A program made the position numbers and the translations under genes. This document shows positions 24,246 through 32,936 of a stretch of DNA of 64,000 nt, piece after piece. The stretch covers positions 1-64,000 of the forward strand of contig NZ_BJFL01000016.1 in assembly GCF_005405885.1 (NCBI RefSeq), written 5' to 3'. Position 1 is the stretch's first letter, and each line of letters opens with the position of its first letter. Under the pieces are notes generated by a model that was given only the letters and a program-made list of their open reading frames with translations, was not told where the DNA came from and searched no databases. The stretch is from Gandjariella thermophila (GTDB lineage Bacteria; Actinomycetota; Actinomycetes; Mycobacteriales; Pseudonocardiaceae).

Positions 24246-24610
24246 CCGTCCTGTGGGTGTTCCTCGGGGCCATGGCCGGCGCGCCGCTGCGCTACCTCAC
24301 CGACCGCACCGTGCAGAGCCGGCACGACAGCGTGTTCCCGTGGGGCACGCTCACCGTCAACGTCGCCGGCTGCCTGATCCTGGGCGCACTGGCCGGCGCC
24401 GGGCGGGCGCTGCCCGGCTCCGCGTTCGCCGTGCTGGGCACCGGTTTCTGCGGCGCGCTGACCACCTACAGCACGTTCAGCTACGAGACGCTGCGGCTGG
24501 TCGAGGAGCGGGCCTACTTCTACGCCGGGGCGAACGTCCTGGTCAGCGTGGTCGCCGGGATCGGTGCCACGCTGCTGGGCTACACCGTCGTGGGCGCGCT
24601 CGCCGGCTGA
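24242..24610 (+). CDS. crcB: Fluoride channel CrcB/Fluc, second subunit
   Basis: The 122-residue protein is a compact four-helix CrcB: FLGAMAGAPLRYLTDR, FPWGTLTVNVAGCLILG and GFCGALTTYSTFSYE carry the conserved Asn and the TTYSTF segment. The GTG start overlaps the stop of the first crcB gene. The two proteins differ in charge distribution between loops, which fits opposite membrane orientations in a heterodimer. It ends 24 bp from the convergent dienelactone hydrolase gene, with a short CCCCGG/CCGGGG hairpin between. Confidence 0.9.
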   Translation: MTVLWVFLGAMAGAPLRYLTDRTVQSRHDSVFPWGTLTVNVAGCLILGALAGAGRALPGSAFAVLGTGFCGALTTYSTFSYETLRLVEERAYFYAGANVLVSVVAGIGATLLGYTVVGALAG

Positions 24611-24634
24611 GGCCGCCCGGCCCCGGTCCGGGGG

Positions 24635-25597
24635 TCAGGCCGGCACGTACTGGCGGAACCACTCGACGGCGGCGATCCAGGCCGCCTCGGCCTGGGTGGC
24701 GTCGTACCGCGGGCCGGTGTCGTTGTGGAACGCGTGGTCGACGCCGGGGTAGACGACGATCCGGTACGGCCGACCTGTCTTCTTCAGCGCTGCCTCGACG
24801 GTGTCCCGGGACGCGGTGATCCGCGAGTCCCGCTCCGCGTAGACCGCGAACACCGCCGCCCTGGTCCTGGCCAGGCCGGCGATGTCGCTCGGAGCCGGAC
24901 CGTAGAACGGGACCGCGGCCCGCACGTCGACGCCCGCCGCCAGCGCGTTCCACACCATGCCGCCGCCGAAGCAGAAGCCGGTCATGCCGAGGCTGCCGCC
25001 GACACCCGAAGCGGAGAGCGCGCCCAGCGCCTGGCGGAGGTCCGCCACCATCGCGTCCACCGGCCGCCTGGCCAGGGCGGCCGCATACGCCGCGGGGTCG
25101 CTGAGCCGGTCGGCGCCGCCGTCGCGGGACAGCAGGTCGACGGCGAGCGCGGCGAAACCCGCGGTGGCCACCCGCCGCACCACGTCCTTGATGTGGGGCA
25201 CCAGGCCGCGGTTCTCGTGCACCACCAGGATGCCGCCCGCCGGCTGCCGGCCGGCCGGCGCCGCGTGGTAGCTGATCAGCGCGGCGCCGTCGGTGCCGGT
25301 GACCGGCAACGGCGTCACCCTGATCCGCGGGTCGTCCTCGCGCACCGTCACCCCGTCCCGGGTCGGCTGAGCCGGTGGGGTGGCGAAGTCCCGGGGCACG
25401 CTGCTGGCGCGGGAACTCGGCCCGGGCGGGGTGCTGGTCGGCCGCGTGCCGCAGCCCATCGTCTCCAGCAGGGCCGCCGCGGCGGCGACGCTGCCGGTGA
25501 CCAGGCCGACGCGGCGCAGCAGTTCCCGCCGGCTGATCAGCCCGTCGTTGAAGTCCTCGACGTGTTCCTCGATCACGTACCGCTCGAACTCTGTCAT
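24635..25597 (-). CDS. Dienelactone hydrolase-family protein with a Tat-like leader
   Basis: The 320-residue alpha/beta hydrolase has the DLH catalytic set: the cysteine nucleophile in GFCFGGGMVW (C209), an acid in AVYAERDSR (D257) and H288 in GVDHAFHND. The N-terminus carries SRRELLRRVG (residues 22-31) followed by a short hydrophobic stretch and Cys49, suggesting Tat export and possibly lipoprotein anchoring, although the lipobox (TMGC) is weak. DLH proteins of this type (YghX-like) act on unknown ester or lactone substrates. It converges on crcB and shows no operon partner. Confidence 0.82.
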   Translation of the reverse strand: MTEFERYVIEEHVEDFNDGLISRRELLRRVGLVTGSVAAAAALLETMGCGTRPTSTPPGPSSRASSVPRDFATPPAQPTRDGVTVREDDPRIRVTPLPVTGTDGAALISYHAAPAGRQPAGGILVVHENRGLVPHIKDVVRRVATAGFAALAVDLLSRDGGADRLSDPAAYAAALARRPVDAMVADLRQALGALSASGVGGSLGMTGFCFGGGMVWNALAAGVDVRAAVPFYGPAPSDIAGLARTRAAVFAVYAERDSRITASRDTVEAALKKTGRPYRIVVYPGVDHAFHNDTGPRYDATQAEAAWIAAVEWFRQYVPA

Positions 25598-25689
25598 CGG
25601 ACCTCCGGTCCTGCCGTGGTTGGTGCCGGTGGGGACGCGGGACGCCGCCAACCAGTTCACCCGCCCATACCGGCGCGCGCCAATCACGG

Positions 25690-26220
25690 TCAGCGCCGGC
25701 GCGGCGGCCGGGCGGCGAGACCGAGCGCGACGGCGAGCGCGAGCGTGGCGACAACGGCGGTCAGCCGCCGCCCGGCACGCCACAGCCGGACGGGCAGCCC
25801 CACCCAGGGCACCCGCAGCCGCGCCACCCCCTGGATGGCCGAGAGCCGCAGCGGGGTGGGGTCCGGGGTGGAGTTGGCGTCCCCCTTGGTGATCACCTCG
25901 TCGCCACGCGCCCCGACCACGCGGTGCGTGAGCAGGTCCGCCGGCCTGCCGGGGTCGTGGGCCAGCACGATCTGCCCGACGGCCGGCACCCGGCCGCGCA
26001 GCGGCTGGTAGAGCACGACGTCGCCGGGCAGCAGGGCGGGACGCATGGACCCGGACTGCACCACGGTCGCCGCCCAGCCCAGCGTCAGCACGGGCAATTG
26101 CGCCCACAGCAGCAGCCCGGCCAGCGCGCCCAGCACGACCCGGGCGAGGCTCGAGACGACCTCGCGGGCGCCGGGCCATGCTCGTGGAGCCGGTGGACCG
26201 CCCGGCGCGTGGTCGCTCAC
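25690..26220 (-). CDS. SipW-type signal peptidase I
   Basis: The 176-residue membrane protein has the S26 signature QSGSMRPALLPGD (catalytic S58). It also has LLTHRVVG, where SipW/ER-type enzymes carry His (H99) instead of the lysine of ordinary bacterial signal peptidases, and hydrophobic segments at both ends. The GTG start overlaps the stop of the preceding TasA-like gene (GTGA). The pairing with a TasA/CalY-type substrate is the classic SipW arrangement, so this enzyme probably processes that one secreted protein. There is also a conserved GDANSTPDP segment. Confidence 0.85.
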   Translation of the reverse strand: MSDHAPGGPPAPRAWPGAREVVSSLARVVLGALAGLLLWAQLPVLTLGWAATVVQSGSMRPALLPGDVVLYQPLRGRVPAVGQIVLAHDPGRPADLLTHRVVGARGDEVITKGDANSTPDPTPLRLSAIQGVARLRVPWVGLPVRLWRAGRRLTAVVATLALAVALGLAARPPRRR

Positions 26221-26807
26221 CGCGCCTCGTGGGCTTCCCAGCTGAACGTCACCTCGTTGGTTTCCACGCTCTGCGCGCCGTTGGGCGCGTCGGGACTGAA
26301 CCGCCAGATGAAGCGGAAGCTGAGCGCGTTCGGCGGCTTCCCGGGCAGCGTCCACGGGCCCACGCCGGTGCGGAAGTCGGTGTGCAGGGCGAGGAAGGTG
26401 TCCAGCGTGCCGACAAAGGCGGTGTCGAAGGGCGAGAAGCCGGCGCAGTCGCCGAAGCGGCCGCCGGTGCCCACCTCGATCCTGAGGTCCACGAAGGACT
26501 GGAAGTTGGTGGGCCAGTTCGGCGAGGAGCTGTAGAGCTTCAGCGCCGTGGGGAAGTCGGCGTTCGACTTGATCACGATGCAGTTCGCGCCCGAGTCGCC
26601 GGGCTTCATGTTCTCGACGTTGAACATCGGCACCCGGCTGTCGTTGGCGAGGCCGAGGGATCCCGAGGACCACTTGTTACCGGCGTTGCTGGTGTTGCCG
26701 GTCCAGTCGGCGTAGGACGCGCCCCAGACTAGGGCGCCGCTGAGCACCAGGCCGAGCGGTACCGGCAGCACCCGCATCATCGCGTTCAGCCAGGAACGCC
26801 TCGTCAT
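26217..26807 (-). CDS. TasA/CalY-like secreted protein, likely SipW substrate
   Basis: The 196-residue protein has a basic start (MTRRSWLNAMMRV), a hydrophobic leader ending VWGASYADWTGNTSNAGN, and then the fold typical of the TasA/camelysin family: WSSGSLGLANDSRVPMFNV, MKPGDSGANCIVIKSNADFP and a beta-rich C-terminus. Two cysteines (in GANCIV and GDCAGF) could form a disulphide. The family is exported and may form fibres or surface layers. It is translationally coupled to the SipW-type peptidase gene, strongly supporting an enzyme-substrate pair. No second substrate gene is visible nearby. Confidence 0.8.
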   Translation of the reverse strand: MTRRSWLNAMMRVLPVPLGLVLSGALVWGASYADWTGNTSNAGNKWSSGSLGLANDSRVPMFNVENMKPGDSGANCIVIKSNADFPTALKLYSSSPNWPTNFQSFVDLRIEVGTGGRFGDCAGFSPFDTAFVGTLDTFLALHTDFRTGVGPWTLPGKPPNALSFRFIWRFSPDAPNGAQSVETNEVTFSWEAHEAR

Positions 26808-27095
26808 CAGCGGCCCCCGTGGAAGTTCCGTTCCCAGCGTCGCGTCAACATCCTGGCCGGGGAGGGGAGAGGCGCGCCCGGCGAGCGCGGGCCGTCCACC
26901 CGTTCGAGGACCCTCGACCGCCCTGCCGGGGTGCGCGGACCTGACCGATCGGACAGGTCGGCGCACCGCGAAGAACGGTGCCGGCCCCCTCCGCGCGTAT
27001 TACCGTGAGCTGCCACGAATGACGGTCGCTTGCGCGTGAGGTAACCGGGCCGCGTTGTAGCCTGGCTCACCGTAGTCGGAGGTCGGGAGGTCCCC

Positions 27096-28373
27096 GTGCC
27101 CCTGCTGCTGGAAGGCACCGCGATGACCGACGGCGACTGGTTCGGCGCCGACTGGTGCGGTGCGGACGGACCGCGCGAGCTGTTGGGACCGCAACCGGTG
27201 GACACCACCCACGCGGCGGAGCGCGCGCATCTCGCCAAGTTCCACGCGCCGGAGATCGTCTTCGGCCCGGGTTCGCTGGCCGAACTGGGACACTGCACGC
27301 TTCGGGTCGGCGCGCGGCGCCCGTTCCTGGTCACCGATCCGGGCCTAATCGAGGCCGGCTGGGTGGACGAGGCGGTCGGTCACCTGCGGCAGGCCGGGCT
27401 GTACCCGGTGGTGTGGCACGACGTCACGCCGAATCCCAAGGACCATGAGATCGAGGCCGCCTTCGAACGCTATGTCGACAGCGGCAGCGACGTGATCATC
27501 GGGCTGGGCGGCGGGTCGTGCATCGACGCCGCCAAGGGCGTGGCCATCCTGTCCGGCAACGGCGGCCGGATCCTCGGCTACGAGGGCGTGGACAAGGTGG
27601 TGCACCCGATTCCGCCGACGGTGATGGTGCCGTCCACCTCCGGCACCGGGGCGGACGTCTCCCAGTTCGCCGTGATCACCGACACCGCCGCGCGCATCAA
27701 GATCACCATCATCAGCCGTACCCTGGTGCCGGAGATCTCGGTGATCGATCCCCGGCTGCTCACCACGATGCCCGAGGAACTGAACGCGGCCACCGGGCTG
27801 GACGCGCTCACCCACGCGATCGAGGCGTTCGTGTCCCGCGCGCACAACCCGTTGACCGACAACCATGCGCTGCACGCCGTCGAGTTGATCACCGGGCACC
27901 TGCTGCGCACCCAGCTTCGCCCGAAGGAGACCAACCCCCGGCTGGCCATGGCGCAGGGCTCGCTGGAGGCCGGGATGGCGTTCACCAACGCCATCCTCGG
28001 CGCCACGCACGCGATGAGCCACCAGGTCGGCGGGCTGCTGGACGCCCCGCACGGGGTGGTCAACGGCGTGCTGCTCCCGCACGTGATCCGGTTCAACGCG
28101 GCGACGTCGCCCCGGCGGTTCGTGCCGCTGGCCGCGGCCGCGGGGATCCGCACCGACGCGGTACCACCCGAGGAGGTGGCGCTCGAACTCGCCGAGCGGG
28201 TGCGCGACCTGGCCGACGCGGTGGGCGTGCCGCGCGGGTTGACCGCGCTCGGCGTCACCGAGGACGACGTGCCCCGGCTGGCCCGCAACACGCTCAAGGA
28301 CGCCTGCCTGGCCACCAATCCACGCAACGCGGACGCGCGGGACATCGAAACGCTGTTCCGCGCGGCGCTGTGA
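27096..28373 (+). CDS. Iron-type alcohol dehydrogenase of the methanol locus
   Basis: The 425-residue group III dehydrogenase has the nucleotide loop GLGGGSCIDAAKG, PSTSGTGADVSQFAVI and the metal ligands in GLDALTHAIEAFVS and ATHAMSHQVGGLLDAPHG. A GTG at 27096 with GGGAGG upstream is chosen; an ATG at 27123 is a good alternative. It belongs to the ErcA/1,3-propanediol dehydrogenase-like branch often found beside histidine kinases, and in M. smegmatis a similar gene lies next to mnoSR. It may serve as an alcohol dehydrogenase or an alcohol-sensing partner of the kinase, which starts 12 bp downstream. Confidence 0.82.
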   Translation: MPLLLEGTAMTDGDWFGADWCGADGPRELLGPQPVDTTHAAERAHLAKFHAPEIVFGPGSLAELGHCTLRVGARRPFLVTDPGLIEAGWVDEAVGHLRQAGLYPVVWHDVTPNPKDHEIEAAFERYVDSGSDVIIGLGGGSCIDAAKGVAILSGNGGRILGYEGVDKVVHPIPPTVMVPSTSGTGADVSQFAVITDTAARIKITIISRTLVPEISVIDPRLLTTMPEELNAATGLDALTHAIEAFVSRAHNPLTDNHALHAVELITGHLLRTQLRPKETNPRLAMAQGSLEAGMAFTNAILGATHAMSHQVGGLLDAPHGVVNGVLLPHVIRFNAATSPRRFVPLAAAAGIRTDAVPPEEVALELAERVRDLADAVGVPRGLTALGVTEDDVPRLARNTLKDACLATNPRNADARDIETLFRAAL

Positions 28374-28385
28374 GAGGCGGCCCGC

Positions 28386-29753
28386 GTGCCCGAGCCGGCG
28401 CCCGACCCGCAGGTGGCCACCGACCTCGGTGTGCTCACCGGGCTGCGTACCGGAAAGCGCTCCTTCTATCCGGAGTACGTGCGCTCCACCGAGCGGCTGG
28501 CGCGCGCGGTGCAGGCGCTGGACGGCATCTCCCGCGCCCTGGTGCGCACCGCCGAGGGGCCGAGGACGCTGGTCGAGACGGTTGCCAGGACGGCGGCCGA
28601 CCACCTCCAGGCACGCTGGCTGCTGCTGGCCATCGCCGACGGCGCGCTGCGCGCGGCGCGACCACGGTTCCTGCTGCTCACCGCGGGCGATCTGGTCGAG
28701 GACGAGCGGCTGCTGCCGGACGAGGTGCGCGACCACCTCGAGGTTCTGCGCAGCCGCCCGTGGGAGGCGGAGTCGTCGGCCAGCGGTCCCCGGTGGGTGC
28801 GGGCGCCGATGACGCTGGACGACGAGCCGGTCGGCGGGATCGTCGCCAGCCCGGGCGCCGGCATCGAGGTGGCCGCCACCGACCTGGCGATCCTGCGCGT
28901 GTTGGCCAACCAGGCCGCCGTCGCGCTGCACAACTCGTACCTGTTCCACGCCGCCGCCCGGTTGCGCGGGCGTACCGAGCAACTGTCCCAGGCGGCCGAG
29001 CGGCAGGCCCGCGATCTCGCCGAGCGCAGCGCCGAACTGGCCGAGACGCAGCAGCGGCTGGTCGGCGCGATGCAGCGCCAGGCGCTGGACGACGAGCGGC
29101 ACCGGATCGCCCGCGAACTGCACGACAGCGTCACCCAGTACGTGCTGTCCGCCGGCATGACGATCGAGGTGTGCCGGGCCGAACTGGACGGCCTGGGCGG
29201 CGCCGCCGCGGACATCGCCGGCCGGTTGGCCGGCGCCAAGGACCTCACCCGCCAGGCGGTGGAGCGGCTGCGCGCGGCCATCTACGCGCTGCACCACACC
29301 TCGGAGGAGCAGCCGGGACCGCTGCCGGCGATGCTGGAGCGGCTGTCCGTGGTGCACCTGCCCACCGACCTGGAGGTCAACGTGCGGGTGGAGGGCAACC
29401 CGGTGCCGCTGCCGCCGGCGGCGGAACAGTCCATCCTGCGGCTCACCGGCGAGGCGCTGTTCAACTCCGCCGCACACGGCAAGGCCAGCCGGGCGCTGGT
29501 GCGGTTGCGGTACCGGCCGGACGTGGTGGTGCTGACGGTTTCCGACGACGGCACCGGCGAGCCGGCACAACTGCGCCGCGCCCTGCGGCTGTCCCGGGCC
29601 GGCGACCTCTCCGGGCGGCACCGCGGCCTGGCGAACATGCTGGCCCGTGCCGAGGAACTGGGTGGCGCGCTGTCCATCCGCCGGTCGCGGATGGGTGGCA
29701 TCCGGCTGCGGGTGGACGTGCCGCTGCCGGTGCCGACCGAGGAGGTCCCCTGA
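28386..29753 (+). CDS. mnoS: GAF-domain sensor histidine kinase, MnoS-like
   Basis: The 455-residue soluble kinase has an N-terminal GAF-like region (about 35-190), a coiled coil (AARLRGRTEQLSQAAERQARD and on), the HisKA_3 dimerisation box ERHRIARELHDSVTQYV with H246, and an HATPase domain in which the last glycine box reads GRHRGLANMLARAEELGG. The conserved asparagine of the N-box lies in LTGEALFNSAAH. It is flanked by the iron-type dehydrogenase and a LuxR-type regulator, matching the MnoSR system that switches on the methanol dehydrogenase of M. smegmatis. The signal is unknown; GAF implies a cytoplasmic ligand. Confidence 0.82.
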   Translation: MPEPAPDPQVATDLGVLTGLRTGKRSFYPEYVRSTERLARAVQALDGISRALVRTAEGPRTLVETVARTAADHLQARWLLLAIADGALRAARPRFLLLTAGDLVEDERLLPDEVRDHLEVLRSRPWEAESSASGPRWVRAPMTLDDEPVGGIVASPGAGIEVAATDLAILRVLANQAAVALHNSYLFHAAARLRGRTEQLSQAAERQARDLAERSAELAETQQRLVGAMQRQALDDERHRIARELHDSVTQYVLSAGMTIEVCRAELDGLGGAAADIAGRLAGAKDLTRQAVERLRAAIYALHHTSEEQPGPLPAMLERLSVVHLPTDLEVNVRVEGNPVPLPPAAEQSILRLTGEALFNSAAHGKASRALVRLRYRPDVVVLTVSDDGTGEPAQLRRALRLSRAGDLSGRHRGLANMLARAEELGGALSIRRSRMGGIRLRVDVPLPVPTEEVP

Positions 29754-29802
29754 TGCGCGTGCCACGTCGCGGCACCCGGCCGACCCGCTCCCGGGGCGGG
29801 CG

Positions 29803-30447
29803 ATGACCACCGACCGTGCCGTGCGCATCGCCCTGGTGGACGACCACGCGATCGTCCGCCAGGGGCTGCGCTCCGTCCTGGACCGTGAGCCGGACCTCGA
29901 AGTGGTCGCCGAGGCCAGCACCGCGGGCGAGGCCATGGCCGTGATCGGGCGCACCACGCCCTCGGTGGTGCTGCTGGACCTGAAGCTGTCCACCGGCGAG
30001 GACAGCGAGGGCCTGGACCTGTGCGCGCGGCTCACCGAGCGGTGTCCGGCCGTCGGAGTGCTGGTGCTCACCACGTTCCTGGACGACGCCCTGGTGATGG
30101 CCGCGGTGCGGCACGGCGCCCGCGGCTACGTGGTCAAGGACGTGGACACCACCGAACTGGTGCGGGCCATCCGGGCGGTGGCGCGCGGGGAGAGCGCCTT
30201 CGACTCCCGCTCGGCCGCCGCGATGGTCCGCTCGGTGCGGGTTCGTCCCGAGCAGCCGACCTTCACCGAGCGCGAGCAGAAGGTGCTGGAACTGCTCGCC
30301 CACGGGCTGAGCAACCGGGAGATCGGCGGGCGGCTGTACATCTCGGAGACCACGGTCAAGTTCCACGTGCGCAACATCATGCGCAAGCTGGACGCGGCCA
30401 GCCGCGCCGAGGCCGTGTACGAGGCGAGCAAGATGGGGGTGATCTAG
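29803..30447 (+). CDS. mnoR: NarL/LuxR-type response regulator, MnoR-like
   Basis: The 214-residue regulator has a receiver domain with acidic pair VDDH (residues 12-15), phospho-acceptor D59 in VVLLDLKLS, the switch region VLTTF and K in VVKDVD. The C-terminal LuxR HTH reads FTEREQKVLELLAHGLSNRE then LYISETTVKFHVRNIMRKL. It lies 49 bp after the kinase gene. In M. smegmatis the equivalent pair controls the methanol dehydrogenase gene mno, which here lies 4-5 kb away on the other strand. It converges on mftM with a 6-bp gap. Confidence 0.85.
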   Translation: MTTDRAVRIALVDDHAIVRQGLRSVLDREPDLEVVAEASTAGEAMAVIGRTTPSVVLLDLKLSTGEDSEGLDLCARLTERCPAVGVLVLTTFLDDALVMAAVRHGARGYVVKDVDTTELVRAIRAVARGESAFDSRSAAAMVRSVRVRPEQPTFTEREQKVLELLAHGLSNREIGGRLYISETTVKFHVRNIMRKLDAASRAEAVYEASKMGVI

Positions 30448-30453
30448 CCGAAC

Positions 30454-31401
30454 TCAGCCGGCGTTGACCACCAGCCAGCCGCCGTGGTGCTCGGTCACCG
30501 CGAACCGGCGGCCGGTGCGCCGGCCGAGCCGGGTCAGCGCGGCGCGGTCGAACCGGCGGACGTGTCCGTAGGCGGTGGTCGGTTCGTCCTCGAACGGCAC
30601 CGCGACCACCACCCGCCGCCTGGCCACCCGCACGGCCTCGCGGAGAACCGCGTCGCCGTGCGGCTCGTCCAGGTGTTCCAGCAGGTGGATGGCGGTCACC
30701 GTGTCCACCGAGCCGTCCGGCAGCGGAATCCGGGCCGCGTCGCAGACCAGCGTGTCCAGCCGGGCCCGGCGCATCCGGGCCACCGCCTCCAGCAGTCGCA
30801 TGGATCCGGCGGACAGGTCGGACGCGGTCACCCGGTGCAGGGGGCGCTCGGCCAGCAGCAGCGCGAGGAACCCGAAGCAGGAGCCGAGGTCCAGCACCGA
30901 ACCCGGTGGCACCAGCCGTAGCGCGCGCCGGTAGACCGGGGCGAACCCGGCGATCGACGAGTGCTCGCGACCCGGCGCGGGAACACGCCAGCACGCATGG
31001 ATCCGGGCCAGCGTGTTGCCGTAGAAGGTGGCCCACGCCGGCAACGCACCGTCCACACAGGACCGTACCACCCCGGTGAAGACGCGCTCGAAGATGTCCG
31101 GGCCGGACAGCCAACCCGGGGCGAACAGCTCGTCGGCGAGCAGCCCGGCCAGGTCGTTGTCCAGCCGCCGCGGAGGCAACCGGTGGCTCACCTCCACGCG
31201 GCGGCCACGGCGGCGCAGCGAGAAGTGCTCGGTGCGCACCACGGGCGGCACGATGTCCGGCACTCCGGGGTCCTCGCGCACCACACCCACGAGGTGATCG
31301 GCGTACTGGCCGGGCGGGCACGGTGCGAGCGGGTCGATACCGCGGCCGGCGAGGCGCACCGGCCCGGGCACGGTGTCCTCGGCCTGGGCTCCGACGCTCA
31401 C
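30454..31401 (-). CDS. mftM: Mycofactocin oligosaccharide methyltransferase MftM-like
   Basis: The 315-residue class I SAM methyltransferase has motif I VLDLGSCFGFLALLLAERPL, the acidic-loop VTASDLSAGSMRLLE, motif II CDAARIPLPDGSVDTVTAIH and LLEHLDEP. The N-terminal 110 residues are distinctive (PPVVRTEHFSLRRRGRRVEV). In M. smegmatis a methyltransferase in the same mno locus, MftM, methylates the glucan chain of mycofactocin, the redox cofactor used by Mno. The start overlaps the VWA stop codon (GTGA). Function is taken from context and general resemblance, not from diagnostic residues. Confidence 0.7.
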   Translation of the reverse strand: MSVGAQAEDTVPGPVRLAGRGIDPLAPCPPGQYADHLVGVVREDPGVPDIVPPVVRTEHFSLRRRGRRVEVSHRLPPRRLDNDLAGLLADELFAPGWLSGPDIFERVFTGVVRSCVDGALPAWATFYGNTLARIHACWRVPAPGREHSSIAGFAPVYRRALRLVPPGSVLDLGSCFGFLALLLAERPLHRVTASDLSAGSMRLLEAVARMRRARLDTLVCDAARIPLPDGSVDTVTAIHLLEHLDEPHGDAVLREAVRVARRRVVVAVPFEDEPTTAYGHVRRFDRAALTRLGRRTGRRFAVTEHHGGWLVVNAG

Positions 31402-32924
31402 CGCCCGGTCACCGCCGTGGACATGCGCTGCGCGGTGTGTTGCAGCCCGGCCAGGTCGGCCACCACCTCGACGGTGTCGCAGAACTCGGCGTAGCGCGGC
31501 AGGTCGCAGGAACCCAGCCGCCAGGAGTACCGGGGTTCCGGGGTCAACCACACGGTCTGCCGCACCCGGCGGGTGATCTCGGCGAAGCCGTCCAGGTTCG
31601 GGTCGTTGCCGTTGCCCCGGCCGTCGCCGAGCACCAGCAGGGTGGTGCGCCGGTTCAGCGCCGAGCCGTACTCGGACAGCAGCAGTTCGAAGGTGCTGCC
31701 GTAGTTGGAGTTGCCGTCCACGTCGAGCAGCCCGCCCGCGGGTAGCCCGTCGAAGACCAGCCCGAGCGCGCGCTCCAGCGGGTACTCGGCGAACAGTTCG
31801 GTGATCTCGACGGGTTCGTCGACGAACGCGAACGAGCGCACCTGGGTGAACAGCGACTGCAGGCCGTGCACCAGGTGCAGGGCGAACCGGGCGGTGGCGC
31901 GCACCGACAGCGACACGTCGACCAGCACCAGCACGCGCGGCTTGTCCTCGGCGCGGGTGGTGGTCACCGGGCGGAACGGCACGCCGTCGTAGCGCATGTT
32001 CCGGCGCATGGTGCGGCCCGGATGCACCCTGCCGTGCGGGGTGGCCCGCTTCCGGCTGGTCAGCGCGCCGCGCATGGTGCTGGCCACCCGGCGCAGCGCT
32101 CGCTCCAGCCGCTGCCGGTCGTCCTCGTCGATCGACTCGGCGCGGGCTCGTTCCACGATCCGCGACTCGATCTCGGGCCGGAGCGCCACCAGCCGGTCCA
32201 GGTGCCGCTTCAGCAACTCGGGAAGGTTCGCGACGACCCCGGCGAGCTGGCGGCGCAGCGCGGCCACCACCTGCTCGTCGGGCTCGCCGGACGGGTCGTC
32301 CAGCCAGCCGAGCAGGGCCTGCTCCTGGGCCACGGTCAGCTCGGTGTCCAGCCGGGGCGCGGTGCCGGGGGAGAGCTGCCCGGGGACACCGGCGCCGTGC
32401 AGCCGCTCCGTCTCCAGTCGCACGGTGGCACCGTCCGGCGTGCCCGCGGCACCGTCGCTGGCGAGCACGATCTCGTCGGTGGTGGACGCCAGGTCGAGCT
32501 TGTTGGCCTCCTGGTGCAGGTTGTACCGCTCGGCGAGGTCCTCGGCGTCGAAGTAGTCCCGGATGTCGTCCGGTTTGCCGTGGCTGTGGCCCTGCTGCGG
32601 GGTGCCCGCGGGTTCCTCGGACACGGTGTAGGACTCCAGCTCTCCGGTGTCGGCCAGGTCGTCGTGCTCGTGGCCGTGGCCATGCCCGGTGCCGTCCGGG
32701 ATGACCGGGCGCAGCGTGAAGAAGGCGTCGAACAGCTCGTCGAACAGTTCGGCGTCGCGGCGGTCCTTGACCAGCGTCACGCGCAGCGCGGCGCGCAGGG
32801 TGTCCCGGTCGGCGAGCACCCCGGGCTGCGCGGCGGCACGCATCGCGTCGGTGGCCTCAGCCACCGAGACCCGCTGGCCGAACAGGCGCATCAGCCGGAC
32901 GAACCGGTGCAGGGCGCTTTCCAC
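31398..32924 (-). CDS. CoxE-like VWA-domain protein with a His-rich stretch
   Basis: The 508-residue protein ends in a von Willebrand A domain whose MIDAS motif is intact (LVLVDVSLSVRAT, D336-x-S338-x-S340). The N-terminal half is helical and carries the run GTGHGHGHEHDD (residues 78-89, four histidines) and then QQGHSHGKPDD. VWA proteins of this type work with MoxR ATPases to mature metalloenzymes or assemble complexes. The partner ATPase gene lies 12 bp upstream, and both are between mftM and mno. I infer that the pair is an activation or metal-loading chaperone for the methanol dehydrogenase. Confidence 0.82.
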   Translation of the reverse strand: MESALHRFVRLMRLFGQRVSVAEATDAMRAAAQPGVLADRDTLRAALRVTLVKDRRDAELFDELFDAFFTLRPVIPDGTGHGHGHEHDDLADTGELESYTVSEEPAGTPQQGHSHGKPDDIRDYFDAEDLAERYNLHQEANKLDLASTTDEIVLASDGAAGTPDGATVRLETERLHGAGVPGQLSPGTAPRLDTELTVAQEQALLGWLDDPSGEPDEQVVAALRRQLAGVVANLPELLKRHLDRLVALRPEIESRIVERARAESIDEDDRQRLERALRRVASTMRGALTSRKRATPHGRVHPGRTMRRNMRYDGVPFRPVTTTRAEDKPRVLVLVDVSLSVRATARFALHLVHGLQSLFTQVRSFAFVDEPVEITELFAEYPLERALGLVFDGLPAGGLLDVDGNSNYGSTFELLLSEYGSALNRRTTLLVLGDGRGNGNDPNLDGFAEITRRVRQTVWLTPEPRYSWRLGSCDLPRYAEFCDTVEVVADLAGLQHTAQRMSTAVTGR

Positions 32925-32936
32925 GGTGCCCCTGCC

